Under the pieces are notes generated by a model. The model made no database searches. It worked only from the letters and a program-made list of their open reading frames with translations, and was not told the DNA's origin. This document shows, piece after piece, positions 44,539 to 53,311 of a stretch of DNA of 64,000 bases; position 1 is the first letter of the stretch; every line of letters begins with the position of its first letter. A program made the position numbers and the translations under genes. The stretch is from Desulfurococcales archaeon. Its GTDB lineage: Archaea; Thermoproteota; Thermoprotei_A; Sulfolobales; NBVN01. The DNA lies in the NCBI GenBank assembly GCA_015523295.1, contig WAKQ01000017.1:62001-126000 (forward strand). Direction: 5' to 3'.

Positions 44539-44640
44539 GCGGGGGTGCCCGAGCAAGGTCAAAGGGGTCGGGCTCAGGACCTCGTGTGGGAGCCCCGATG
44601 GCGTAGGCCTGCGTGGGTTCGAATCCCACCCCCCGCACCA
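44539..44640 (+). tRNA. tRNA-Leu(CAG) with a 14-nt intron, CCA encoded
   Basis: Acceptor arms GCGGGGG and CCCCCGC pair, with discriminator A and genomic CCA. T arm GTGGG-TTCGAAT-CCCAC. Long variable arm (GGC GTAG GCC) identifies a class II tRNA. Read without an intron the anticodon stem has a C-C mismatch; removing 44579-44592 gives a perfect stem TCGGG/CCCGA and loop CTCAGGC with anticodon CAG (44575-44577). The exon-intron region folds as bulge GGA, 4-bp helix CUCA/UGGG and bulge AGC, the standard splice motif at 37/38. Confidence 0.93.
44579..44592 (+). other. tRNA-Leu intron (37/38, bulge-helix-bulge)
   Basis: ACCTCGTGTGGGAG, cut after G37 and before C38 by the archaeal splicing endonuclease. 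Deduced from restored stem pairing. Confidence 0.82.
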
Positions 44641-44644
44641 AAAC

Positions 44645-45037
44645 TTACTTCTTTCCTTCGGCACTGCTCGACGGCCTAGAGAGGCCCTTAATTCTTCTAA
44701 TTTTCTCAATAATGTCAAGTAGCTTTAAAATATCATCGTACTTGTCGCTAAGCTCCAGCTCGCCTGCTGAGACTTCTCGAATCAATTCACTAACCTTGTA
44801 AGCTACGTGTTTCTCTAGTTCATCCAGAACAGCTTCTGTTGTTGCTGATATAGCTTCGCTTTCCGTTGATACTACCCTTATTGAACCATGTACAGGGCAG
44901 ATAATTTCTCCGCTCCTAAGCTTAAATAGAGGCAACCCACAAATAGGGCATGTCTGATCAAGCATTACCGCACCCGAACGTAGTAACTCAGCCATCCTTT
45001 GAAGGGCTTTATTTCTATCTATACTGGGTTTATCCAT
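44645..45037 (-). CDS. UPF0148 / ZNRD2 (autoantigen p27)-like zinc ribbon protein
   Basis: About 130 residues. KALQRMAELLRSGAVMLDQT, CPICGLPLFKLRSGEIICPVHG is the conserved zinc ribbon of UPF0148, homologous to human SSSCA1/ZNRD2. The rest is helical. Start ATG 45037 is preferred over a TTG at 45049. The stop codon lies only four bases beyond the CCA end of the convergent tRNA-Leu gene. Confidence 0.82.
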   Translation of the reverse strand: MDKPSIDRNKALQRMAELLRSGAVMLDQTCPICGLPLFKLRSGEIICPVHGSIRVVSTESEAISATTEAVLDELEKHVAYKVSELIREVSAGELELSDKYDDILKLLDIIEKIRRIKGLSRPSSSAEGKK

Positions 45038-45176
45038 ATTACTGCCCAAATAATCCAGGAAATAGCGGTATTAAGTATGCTACGTGTGAACGGGGTTTTC
45101 CAAGGTAGTAAGCGGGGCAGCAATTTAATTTAGTTTATTAGTAAGGTTTTTTAGGTATTTCGAGGAGGGTGAAAGA

Positions 45177-45461
45177 ATGTCTGAAGCTTCAGCTAATAAA
45201 AATGAGCTTAATGAGGCAAAACTGAGACAGGCTCTCATGTTGCTTGAAAAGATAATTAGCGATTCAAGTGTTCCTAGAAACATTCGACGAGCCGCTATAG
45301 AGGCTATGAAAATGCTCAGAGATACTTCCTTATCACCGGGTGTTAGAGCTGCAAACGCAGTAAGTATATTGGATGAAGTAAGCCAAGATCCGAACATGCC
45401 AATGCATACACGAACAGCGGTATGGAGCATTGTGGCCGTGCTATCCACTGTTAAAGACTGA
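45177..45461 (+). CDS. UPF0147 family protein
   Basis: 94 residues, all helical: [60 protein letters not shown] and [14 protein letters not shown] are the diagnostic UPF0147 blocks. Function unknown; widely conserved in archaea. ATG 45177 has GAGGGTG upstream, and a TATA-like AATTTAATTTAG lies about 50 bases before. Followed 46 bp later by FAU-1. Confidence 0.92.
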   Translation: MSEASANKNELNEAKLRQALMLLEKIISDSSVPRNIRRAAIEAMKMLRDTSLSPGVRAANAVSILDEVSQDPNMPMHTRTAVWSIVAVLSTVKD

Positions 45462-45507
45462 GATAAATCAAGCAACTGAAGACGTTGTGAGTGAGGATGC
45501 TTGAATT

Positions 45508-46923
45508 ATGAGAGTCAGAGCTAGAGTTAGGGGTATATACTCCACCGCACTCTCTAAGCTTTTGAATGACCATGGCATAGAGCTAGTGGATGTTACTCCA
45601 CAAATAGCTGAGAGAATTGGCGTTGATCCTAGAAGAGGGCTACCTGCAGACGTAACTATTAAGTCTGATGAAGACGACTCATCACAAGTCCTCGTACTTG
45701 GCTTTCCTCAAGCCGTTGAGAAAATTACAGAGGTTCTTGTAGATAATATTCCTGATTTAATAATCTACAAGCCTAAGATAGGCCTATATTCATGCTTTAA
45801 AAGTAGAATAGTAGGTATAAACAACAACGTCTGCTTAGCTCAAACTCCTGTAGGTAATGCCTTGCTTGTTGATGAGAAAAATTGCTTGCCAGGCAGGGAG
45901 TTACCCGTAACAGTTGTAAAGGTTCCCATAAAAAGCGGGGATAGACTAGTAGTATCCAGTAAGGTAAGGGTTGTTGGAAAATATGCTATACTGGGGAGAG
46001 GATCCGGTGTTTCTTTTAGTAGCTTCATAAGAAGTAAGGAAAGGATCTCAAAGCTCCTAGAAATCTCAGCTGATTTAATTAAGGAAGGATATTCTATTCG
46101 ATGGAGAAGCAATGCAGATGAAGCGGATATAAACCACATAATCAGTGAACTCCCTGATCTTAAAAAGAAGTTTAAGGAAGTGGAGAATTTACTAAAAACA
46201 TCGGAACCTCTGAAAATAGTCTATGAGGGCGAATACATGAATATTCTAGAGCTCACTTACCGGTCGAAAATGTATTTAGATGAAGTGCGCTCATCTGTAA
46301 CCTCAACCACACCATACCATCATATGCTTAGAACATTAAACAAGGAGGAAAATGTTGTCGATCTTCTCGACATAATAGCCAAGGAAGTCGACTCAAAAAA
46401 ATTGGTAGAGTGGCTAAGACGATGGATTGCTAATAAAATCCTGGATAGAAAAGAGATATTCCTTCAGCACAAGAGGGTATTTAAGAAAAATATCAATATA
46501 GGTCACATGCAACCGATAGAAGCTGTCTTAACCCCTGGGGTGCTCATTAAGCTAAGAAGGAACATTAAGTCAAAAGGGCTTTATGACGGTTTAAACGTTA
46601 GTAAGGATGTAGGTGATTATGCAATAACCGTCGTCTGGGAAGGTGAGTGGCATCTCAAGCATGAATATTTCGCAAAAAGTGGGATCTCAAAAGGCATATA
46701 CTTTAATATAAATACACCGCCAGAGATTCTTCCTAATGGCACGATTAGATATGTTGATTTAGAGGTTGATTTAGTGAAGCCTGCTGGCTTAGGATGTAGA
46801 CTGATAGACTCTGAGGGCTTCAGGAAGCTGATAGCGGAGCAAGCAGTTACCCAGGAAATCCTAGAAAATGTGATTAAGGAAATAGAGACTCTAATCTCCA
46901 CATACTGCAGCCTGACAAAGTAA
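45508..46923 (+). CDS. FAU-1 family ribonuclease (RNase E/G-like, DUF402)
   Basis: 471 residues. S1-like N-terminal region, then a DUF402 domain (about 355-440: GLYDGLNVSKDVGDYAITVV, WHLKHEYFAKSGI, YFNINTPPEILPNGTIRYVD) characteristic of FAU-1. FAU-1 binds AU-rich RNA and in Pyrococcus/Thermococcus has RNase E/G-like activity in rRNA processing. Start ATG 45508. The 3' end overlaps thymidylate kinase by 33 bases on the opposite strand. Confidence 0.88.
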   Translation: MRVRARVRGIYSTALSKLLNDHGIELVDVTPQIAERIGVDPRRGLPADVTIKSDEDDSSQVLVLGFPQAVEKITEVLVDNIPDLIIYKPKIGLYSCFKSRIVGINNNVCLAQTPVGNALLVDEKNCLPGRELPVTVVKVPIKSGDRLVVSSKVRVVGKYAILGRGSGVSFSSFIRSKERISKLLEISADLIKEGYSIRWRSNADEADINHIISELPDLKKKFKEVENLLKTSEPLKIVYEGEYMNILELTYRSKMYLDEVRSSVTSTTPYHHMLRTLNKEENVVDLLDIIAKEVDSKKLVEWLRRWIANKILDRKEIFLQHKRVFKKNINIGHMQPIEAVLTPGVLIKLRRNIKSKGLYDGLNVSKDVGDYAITVVWEGEWHLKHEYFAKSGISKGIYFNINTPPEILPNGTIRYVDLEVDLVKPAGLGCRLIDSEGFRKLIAEQAVTQEILENVIKEIETLISTYCSLTK

Positions 46924-47514
46924 TCCCTTCTTCCTACAAATTTCTTTAACACATTCACGAAGCACATAACACTTGTCTTTCGATGCATCTATCTCTGACA
47001 ATCCTTCCTCGGAAACCAGTCGCCTATAAATAGCCCTTACCTTCTCAGTGGTTTTAATATCTTCCTCTAAATAGGGGATCCTGGTAGTTCCATTCCTTTT
47101 CCGCGATAAGCCTACTTCAGGAGAGACATCCAGATAAAAAGCTATATCAGGCTTAATTGCAAAATAGTTAACTGTCTTTATCCATTGAATGTCAGCCCCC
47201 CGTGCCCCTTGGTATGCTATTGAAGAATAGTAATACCTGTCACTGATTACAATTTTTCCTTCATTCAATGCTGGTTTAATAACTTTCTCCACATGGTAAT
47301 ACCTGTCAGCAGCCATCAGAAGTGTCTCAATCACTGCACCTAACGCTCTACCATACCTCCTTATAAGTTTTGTCATTTCATCGTTAAAAGGCTCGTACGT
47401 ATAAAGAGTTTGGAATCCCTGAGAATTTAGGAGTTTAACTAAGGCCTTAGCGATAGATGTCTTACCTGCTCCGTCAATACCTTCAAAAACGATAAAGAGC
47501 GGTTCATACCTCAA
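46891..47514 (-). CDS. tmk: Thymidylate kinase
   Basis: Phosphorylates dTMP to dTDP. P-loop FEGIDGAGKTSIAKAL at residues 9-24, DRYYYSSIAYQGARG (the DRY/H motif with substrate binding), YLDVSPEVGLSRKR and later a lid region. 207 residues match the family. It is the last gene of a minus-strand group with the phosphomevalonate dehydratase subunits (overlap 11 bases). Confidence 0.96.
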   Translation of the reverse strand: MRYEPLFIVFEGIDGAGKTSIAKALVKLLNSQGFQTLYTYEPFNDEMTKLIRRYGRALGAVIETLLMAADRYYHVEKVIKPALNEGKIVISDRYYYSSIAYQGARGADIQWIKTVNYFAIKPDIAFYLDVSPEVGLSRKRNGTTRIPYLEEDIKTTEKVRAIYRRLVSEEGLSEIDASKDKCYVLRECVKEICRKKGLLCQAAVCGD

Positions 47515-47908
47515 TAACTAATTCACCTCTCTTAATGCAGGCTTGTTTACCGTTATACGGTGAGAGCCTGACAAGCTTTTCAGGCTCTATAGTATAAAGC
47601 GGAATATCTGAAATAATACACCCTATAATCGTTATAGGGTCGACCTTCGTAACAATAACCGCAATAGGACTTTTATTACCTCTAGATAATGCATAGAGAA
47701 TATAGGAACCTACCGTACTTCCGACAGCGTTAGGAAAAACTAAGAGCCTCCCATTAATTTCATATTTACCATGCAAATAACCGGTATTGGGATCTATGTC
47801 CCCTAAGTAAGCTATAGGTTTAAGCTCAACGACCAATTCACCACATAGAGGCCCCCTTGACGAGATCACCTCACGTAAAGGGAACACAGTTTCGACCATA
47901 CTTAACAC
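47504..47908 (-). CDS. Phosphomevalonate dehydratase small subunit (aconitase X swivel)
   Basis: Small subunit of the AcnX-type dehydratase that turns (R)-mevalonate 5-phosphate into trans-anhydromevalonate 5-phosphate. 134 residues with ELKPIAYLGDIDPNTGYLHG, the conserved FPNAVGSTVGSYILYALSRG swivelling loop with its Ser, and a C-terminal strand. Translation overlaps both the large subunit (7 bases) and tmk (11 bases). Start could also be ATG 47899. Confidence 0.92.
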   Translation of the reverse strand: MLSMVETVFPLREVISSRGPLCGELVVELKPIAYLGDIDPNTGYLHGKYEINGRLLVFPNAVGSTVGSYILYALSRGNKSPIAVIVTKVDPITIIGCIISDIPLYTIEPEKLVRLSPYNGKQACIKRGELVIEV

Positions 47909-49104
47909 CTACAGAACTCATCAAGTAATTTCCAGCGATCCATAATGAAAACCGGAACTTTAGCAAGCTTAGGTATATAAAACATGGCCTTACCCGAATC
48001 AGTCACCACTAAGTCAATGCCTAAGAAATCAAGCCTTGTTACCACAGGGCAGACATTGAACAAGATCTTCACACCGTACCTATTAAGCTGGGAAGCGCCT
48101 GAGGGTATCTTGGTATAGGGGCCCGTAATGAGCCATAACTCTTTCTCCGCGTTCTTTAAACATCCCCCCTTACCCTTAAGTTTCAGGAGAAGATACTTTA
48201 TTATTTCTGAGACTTCATTGTTGGAAAGATGGGGGCAACCCAATATAAAGAGCATCTTTTTACCTCTCTCAATTAGCGCTTTCTTTTCCTGGCCCAGAGA
48301 CTTCTCATCGATAACGATATGCTCAGTAATATCTGACTTTACGAGGAGTTCTTTATATCCAGGTGTAATCCCCTCCATCACGACCATCGGAGCACCTGAG
48401 GTTGCACCGAAAGCTGCGAGAAATGCACGTAACATGCTTACATCAGTTGAACTAGAAATACCATTCACATATGGAATCCTATCAGGGCACATCTCGCCAG
48501 CCATATATCCTATAAGGGAAGCCTCCAAGTAAGATTTAGGCGGTACAACACTAACCTTACATCTAGGTAATCTTCCCTCCAGAAGATGAACGCCTCCCAG
48601 ATACGTCCTTCCGGTGAGGGCCTCGAATAGGGCTAAGGGACCACCCTCCCTGTTTGTATAAGCTCCTGCAATGCTGTTAGCATAGAGAACTGCGTTGCTT
48701 TCTGCCCATGCTAAATGCTCGCCTCTTTTTGGAGGCCTAATATAGTAGGGGGCACAGGTGAAGTATTTCGCCCCCATTATTGCCAAGAATCTAATTATCT
48801 GCATTTGCTTATCTAAAACTTCTTTAGAGAATCGCCTCCCCCTAAACCCCTGAATAACTGCATAAGGATTAGCTGTAGTAAAAGACTTGAACTTCACACC
48901 TGATGAGGCAATACTCTCTAAAAACATAAGGCCAGCATCTCCGATATTAAAATATGAAACCCCTGAAACGTGAGCGTGAGCCACCTTGATAAGCCTTTCG
49001 GCACCTAGAATTTCACCAACCTTTATCAATGACTTGATGGCTTTCTGTAATACAACGCCATATTCACCATTATACATTTTTTCTTCTTCATCAGTCAAAT
49101 ACAT
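47902..49104 (-). CDS. Phosphomevalonate dehydratase large subunit (aconitase X)
   Basis: 400 residues, DUF521/AcnX family, binding an Fe-S cluster. LIKVAHAHVSGVSYFNIGDA near residue 40, FTTANPYAVI, CAPYY, WAESNAVLYANSIAGAYTNR, and later C in ILGCPHLS and NVCPVV mark the family. With the small subunit it forms the enzyme shown in Aeropyrum pernix to belong to the archaeal mevalonate pathway. The next gene upstream, six bases away, encodes the pathway's decarboxylase. Confidence 0.93.
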   Translation of the reverse strand: MYLTDEEEKMYNGEYGVVLQKAIKSLIKVGEILGAERLIKVAHAHVSGVSYFNIGDAGLMFLESIASSGVKFKSFTTANPYAVIQGFRGRRFSKEVLDKQMQIIRFLAIMGAKYFTCAPYYIRPPKRGEHLAWAESNAVLYANSIAGAYTNREGGPLALFEALTGRTYLGGVHLLEGRLPRCKVSVVPPKSYLEASLIGYMAGEMCPDRIPYVNGISSSTDVSMLRAFLAAFGATSGAPMVVMEGITPGYKELLVKSDITEHIVIDEKSLGQEKKALIERGKKMLFILGCPHLSNNEVSEIIKYLLLKLKGKGGCLKNAEKELWLITGPYTKIPSGASQLNRYGVKILFNVCPVVTRLDFLGIDLVVTDSGKAMFYIPKLAKVPVFIMDRWKLLDEFCRC

Positions 49105-49110
49105 TGAGCC

Positions 49111-50409
49111 TCACCATTCCGGCTTCATAAATTTTTCTCTTTCCTTAACAGGGTAGGTGGCGTCGATGCCTAGCTTACTTGTTAAGCCATCAGCCGAACT
49201 TGGATCTAGTGTCGATCCTCTTGCGTAGTTAATCACTACTAAACCTTTTGCTGCTTGAAATCTTGTTGCTATAGCCCACTCAACAGAGCTTATGTCGTCA
49301 GGGTCTATATCATCATCAACAACAACTACATGCTTTAGGCTAGGGTGAGCTGCAAAAGCTGCCATTATAGCCGTTTTTCCATCACCATCGGTATTCTTAG
49401 AAATAGAAACTATGGCATGTAGCCAACCCCCTCCCGAATTCGTTAATCTTACCTTTCTAACTTTAGGGACTGATCTTCTCACGGCATCCCATATAGCGGC
49501 TTCCTTAGGAAAACCCATAAGTATTTTATGCTCATTACCTCCGGGCAGGATTACATGGAAGAAGGGCTTTCCAACATTAACATAAAGGCTTTCTATCTTC
49601 ACCAAGGGTTGCTTTCTGATAGAGTCATATAGATTCAGCAAATCAACGAAAGGTCCCTCATCAACGAGCTCCTTAGTGATTTTACCTTCCATAACAACTG
49701 AAGCTGATGGGTGAACGGGTATTCCGTATTTGGGCGTCCTCACTATAGAGGTTTTCCCTCCCAAAAGCTTCTCATAGACAGAAAACTCGAACACACCATA
49801 AGGTGGAGAAGTTGCAGCCGAGAGGAGGAGTAGAGGATCGCAGCCGACCATTATCGCTATAGGAGTTTCAAGACCTTTGCTCAGATTCTCTGTATAGATT
49901 CGGTAAAGATGCCTAGGTACTAACCTAATGGCCAAGCCTCTACCTGGGACTAGCATTAGGCGATGTATTGAGGCATTATAAAAGTCATTATTATCTGGTA
50001 GGGAAGCTACCACCACAGAAGAGGTTATGTACCTGCCTCCGTCTTTTCTAAAGAATTTAATTGCTGGTAACCTATCTAACCTTACATCAAGGGAGACAAA
50101 ATAATCTGAAAACTTCTCTTCCTTAAAGCTATACCCAATGCCTGCAGCATTCAATCCATCAATTATTTTTAGATATGCATCCTCATCACTGGAAGAATTA
50201 AGTAGTTCATAAAGTACGTCTCTTTCACCTATGACATTACTCACACAAGGAATTGACGATCCCTTCACCTTAAAAATGACTGCTTTTCTTTCTTTCTCCG
50301 CATTTTTTATAACTTCAGAGGGCTCATAACTACTAGATAGTTCATCCGCTATATTCACTACCCGCCCCTTTAAGCCTAACCAATTGATGACGTCCGCTAG
50401 ATATCGCAT
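49111..50409 (-). CDS. UbiD-family anhydromevalonate phosphate decarboxylase
   Basis: 432-residue UbiD-type, prenylated-FMN-dependent decarboxylase. Landmarks: FYNASIHRLMLVPGRGLAIR, IAIMVGCDPLLLLSAATSPP, VPVHPSASVVMEGKI-like segment at about 250, HAIVSISKNTDGDGKTAIMA and VVVVDDDIDPDDISSVEWAI with the catalytic acidic residues. Placed next to the AcnX dehydratase genes, it is best read as the enzyme giving isopentenyl phosphate. A UbiX-like prenyltransferase must be elsewhere. Confidence 0.9.
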   Translation of the reverse strand: MRYLADVINWLGLKGRVVNIADELSSSYEPSEVIKNAEKERKAVIFKVKGSSIPCVSNVIGERDVLYELLNSSSDEDAYLKIIDGLNAAGIGYSFKEEKFSDYFVSLDVRLDRLPAIKFFRKDGGRYITSSVVVASLPDNNDFYNASIHRLMLVPGRGLAIRLVPRHLYRIYTENLSKGLETPIAIMVGCDPLLLLSAATSPPYGVFEFSVYEKLLGGKTSIVRTPKYGIPVHPSASVVMEGKITKELVDEGPFVDLLNLYDSIRKQPLVKIESLYVNVGKPFFHVILPGGNEHKILMGFPKEAAIWDAVRRSVPKVRKVRLTNSGGGWLHAIVSISKNTDGDGKTAIMAAFAAHPSLKHVVVVDDDIDPDDISSVEWAIATRFQAAKGLVVINYARGSTLDPSSADGLTSKLGIDATYPVKEREKFMKPEW

Positions 50410-51692
50410 CCTAAACGACCACCCGTCTCTTGATAATCATTATCCAATCTTATATACCCAGCTACCAATCCTCCTATGGGGCCACGGTAAGGCGTCAATA
50501 TCTTAATAAGGACATTATCCCCCCTTATAGATACATCCTTTATAATCCCCACACCTACCTCCTCCAAATCTCCATTAAATATTCCAACAAGACATCCCTT
50601 GAAGCGATCTTTTGAGATGAAATTAACTTTAAACCCATAGTCACTGACGAATATATTCTCACCATAACCCTCTATAACGACATTAATGATATCCCCGAAA
50701 ACAGAGGCGTAGGTTATTTTATCCTTTATAATATCTAGCGCCGGTACTCTCTTAATTAGTTCCTGTATATCTACCCTCATACCTCCGAAAACCTTAGACT
50801 TTAGCAAACCGATTCTACTTAAGTCCACCTGCCTAACGACCGAATCACTAAAATATCTACGGTATGATTCCCTTCTAAGTAGTTTTCTAGCCTCCCTATC
50901 CCTAGCTCTAACATTCTTAGGCCTGTCCGCTAGGAGGATATCAACTTGCCTTCTTACGGATGAAACTACTGTTTCATAGAGATCCTTGTCGGTGACTACT
51001 ACATGAGTAGGTTTGATCCGCCGTAAAATCTCCAGCTTGTGCCTCAAAGCTAACGAGCTTTTGACCCATCCGTCAGTGTTAATAATTATCATACCAGGAG
51101 AGGGATCCCTTCGGGCAATGTTAATTAAGTCACATATAGCACCAAGTATCTCTTCCCTACACTGAGATGGAGTAATACACCCTACAAACCTTAATTTGTC
51201 AAAACCTAAGCCTCTCTGCCACGTAAAGATCCTCTTAACCCTAACCATTGCTACAGTCCCTGGAATTGCCAAATCTTCTTGGCCTACGTCAGCTTCTACA
51301 AGGTATACAGGATTACCTCTCTGGATGAAGTAATTACTAATGAAAGCCGTGAGCGTGGTCTTTCCCGACTCAACAGGACCCAAAACTAGAACCACAGGCT
51401 TGCTTCTCCCATCTTTATAGAACTTCCAAACACGTTCGGCTATCACAGTCCAGCATCTAATCAGTTCATAACCTTCCTCATTCCTGACAATACTTCCATC
51501 CTCACCTAAAACGACTTCAACTTCAGCATAACCTATTCCTAGAACATCATAACTTCTATATTTATGAATCACTACTGACTCTCCTTCAATATATTCAGCC
51601 CCCACAAGCAGTATCTTACCTTTCTTCACTGTAAGGCGGGCAGGTCCTGAAACCGTTATAGTCTCGCCTTTACTGATACTTAACGTCACCAT
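50397..51692 (-). CDS. Clp1/Grc3-type RNA 5'-hydroxyl kinase
   Basis: 431 residues. Walker A VLVLGPVESGKTTLTAFISN near residue 95, LVEADVGQEDLAIPGTVAMV (Walker B type acidic) and RFVGCITPSQCREEI are typical of Clp1/Grc3 polynucleotide kinases that phosphorylate RNA 5' ends, possibly in tRNA splicing or rRNA processing. The N-terminal and C-terminal beta domains flank it. Its end overlaps the UbiD gene by 13 bases. Confidence 0.9.
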   Translation of the reverse strand: MVTLSISKGETITVSGPARLTVKKGKILLVGAEYIEGESVVIHKYRSYDVLGIGYAEVEVVLGEDGSIVRNEEGYELIRCWTVIAERVWKFYKDGRSKPVVLVLGPVESGKTTLTAFISNYFIQRGNPVYLVEADVGQEDLAIPGTVAMVRVKRIFTWQRGLGFDKLRFVGCITPSQCREEILGAICDLINIARRDPSPGMIIINTDGWVKSSLALRHKLEILRRIKPTHVVVTDKDLYETVVSSVRRQVDILLADRPKNVRARDREARKLLRRESYRRYFSDSVVRQVDLSRIGLLKSKVFGGMRVDIQELIKRVPALDIIKDKITYASVFGDIINVVIEGYGENIFVSDYGFKVNFISKDRFKGCLVGIFNGDLEEVGVGIIKDVSIRGDNVLIKILTPYRGPIGGLVAGYIRLDNDYQETGGRLGCDI

Positions 51693-51734
51693 ACGGGATC
51701 ACTTTAAAAGACTGACATTTCCTAATAATACGTA

Positions 51735-52586
51735 ATGAGCCAATCGAACGATATGAGTAATATATGTAGGGACGCACATAGGATACTCAAAAACACGTTA
51801 CGCGAAGTGCGGTTGTCAAAAAGACATGGCCAACATCTAACTCGCGACTGTAGTATAGGATATACCTTCAGTAAGGTTCTCAAGGAGATTGGCGCTCTAA
51901 ACTGTTTGGAGATAGGTGCTGGCCCAGGCATTCTCACTCTCTTTCTAGCTAGCACTGTCAAACAGCTAATAGCAGTAGAGCTAGACCTTAAACTCCTAAG
52001 GTACCTGGAGCATTACACTAAGCATTTATATAATGTCCATCCTGTGGGAGGTGATGGAATAAGCATTATGAATAGCAGTATAAGGCTCGATACAGTAGCT
52101 TCTAACACTCCTTATTACATTACCGCCCCGTTGGTGATAACATTCATCAAATCACCATTAAAGAAAGCGGTGTTAATGCTACAGAAAGAAGTGGCAGAGA
52201 GGCTAATATCGCCAGCCGGTACGAGGAAGTATGGCAGGATAACTGCATTCGTAAACACTTTCGCTGAAGTTAAAAAAATTGCTGACTTCTCTCCCATCTC
52301 CTTTACTCCACAACCTGAAGTTGGTTCATCGCTGGTCGTCATCCTCAAACGTCTTCAGTGGAATGAGGAATTCAGTTTATATGAAGAAATGCTGAGGTTC
52401 TTATTCACCCAGAGAAGGAAGGTCGCCTCTAAAGTCTTCAACAATTTCTTGAAGAGGCAAGGGCTTAAAGAAGTTGACCTCAAATTCCTTAGAGGGAGAA
52501 GAGTTTATCAGTTAAATGTTGATGACCTGCTGAGGCTTTACGAGTTCGTTAAAGATTCTAAAGATTTAAATCAAGCTACGGAGTAG
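51735..52586 (+). CDS. ksgA: KsgA/Dim1 rRNA adenine N6-dimethyltransferase
   Basis: Dimethylates two adjacent adenines near the 3' end of 16S rRNA. SAM motif CLEIGAGPGILTLFLAS near residue 57, acidic VELDLKLLRYLE, the catalytic SNTPYYITAPLV (usual NxPY), then LMLQKEVAERLI and FTPQPEVGSSLVVI. 283 residues. ATG 51735. The gene is separate here from its common partners eL21-RpoF-DUF655, which lie at 60846-62198. Convergent with the RNase H-fold gene. Confidence 0.93.
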   Translation: MSQSNDMSNICRDAHRILKNTLREVRLSKRHGQHLTRDCSIGYTFSKVLKEIGALNCLEIGAGPGILTLFLASTVKQLIAVELDLKLLRYLEHYTKHLYNVHPVGGDGISIMNSSIRLDTVASNTPYYITAPLVITFIKSPLKKAVLMLQKEVAERLISPAGTRKYGRITAFVNTFAEVKKIADFSPISFTPQPEVGSSLVVILKRLQWNEEFSLYEEMLRFLFTQRRKVASKVFNNFLKRQGLKEVDLKFLRGRRVYQLNVDDLLRLYEFVKDSKDLNQATE

Positions 52587-52590
52587 CAAA

Positions 52591-53250
52591 CTATCTCTTA
52601 AGGGCAATATTTAATGCTGCATAAACATCACCGCCTATCCTCCCTGGCCTAGAAGAAAGCCGGGATGAGGCAAACGGGTTCAATAGATTTGTCCCTTTTT
52701 CACTAATGAGGATAACATTGTAAGGAAAGTCAACCTTAGATAACTCTTTCAGGAGAGACTCTACCATAGCTATAACCTTCTCATCAGAGGAGCGACCAAC
52801 TTTAATGACTACTTTCCTTGGCTGAATATCTGAAACCAGCGAACGTAAATCCTCCAGTAACTGCATTGCTTTCCTTCTGTATCCATGTGCTACTACGATA
52901 TCATCAGCTAACACTATATATGCATAACAGTCCCCTGGATCAATGCCTACTGTCAGTGCTTGCACTTCTTCTTTGCCAAGTAGAGCAAGTGCTGTGCGAT
53001 TAATGTTACCTTCATTAACCAAGAAAGTTTTATCTGCCTTGGCTCTAGTATTCCCCTTACATTCTAAATCCACTACAAGTATTGAAGCGTTAACCTCTCT
53101 CTTCAGGAATTTAGGGACGGAATATTCGATATGTAGATAGTTAGCTATATCAATAAATTTTCTGAAGAGCCTGGGATCACATATAGCTACGACGATATTA
53201 TGTTTGGGCATTACATTCATGTTCATCATATTAAAGTACCTAAACAGCAT
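52591..53250 (-). CDS. RNase H-fold (RuvC-like) protein, function unknown
   Basis: 219 residues from ATG 53250 (or 53229, 53211). NIVVAICDPRLFRKFIDIAN gives a first alpha/beta unit; ALTVGIDPGDCYAYIVLADD is a RuvC-like strand with the first acidic residue, followed by a helix and VVIKVGRS, and it ends GGDVYAALNIAL, matching the final Asp-x-x-Ala helix of resolvase-like folds. A central Glu is not seen, so activity is uncertain. Candidate Holliday-junction or nucleic-acid enzyme. Confidence 0.6.
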   Translation of the reverse strand: MLFRYFNMMNMNVMPKHNIVVAICDPRLFRKFIDIANYLHIEYSVPKFLKREVNASILVVDLECKGNTRAKADKTFLVNEGNINRTALALLGKEEVQALTVGIDPGDCYAYIVLADDIVVAHGYRRKAMQLLEDLRSLVSDIQPRKVVIKVGRSSDEKVIAMVESLLKELSKVDFPYNVILISEKGTNLLNPFASSRLSSRPGRIGGDVYAALNIALKR

Positions 53251-53311
53251 TTAACGATTCCACCATAATGCTAAAAACATGGCTGCAGGACTAACTGATC
53301 AAGGGCGGTAA

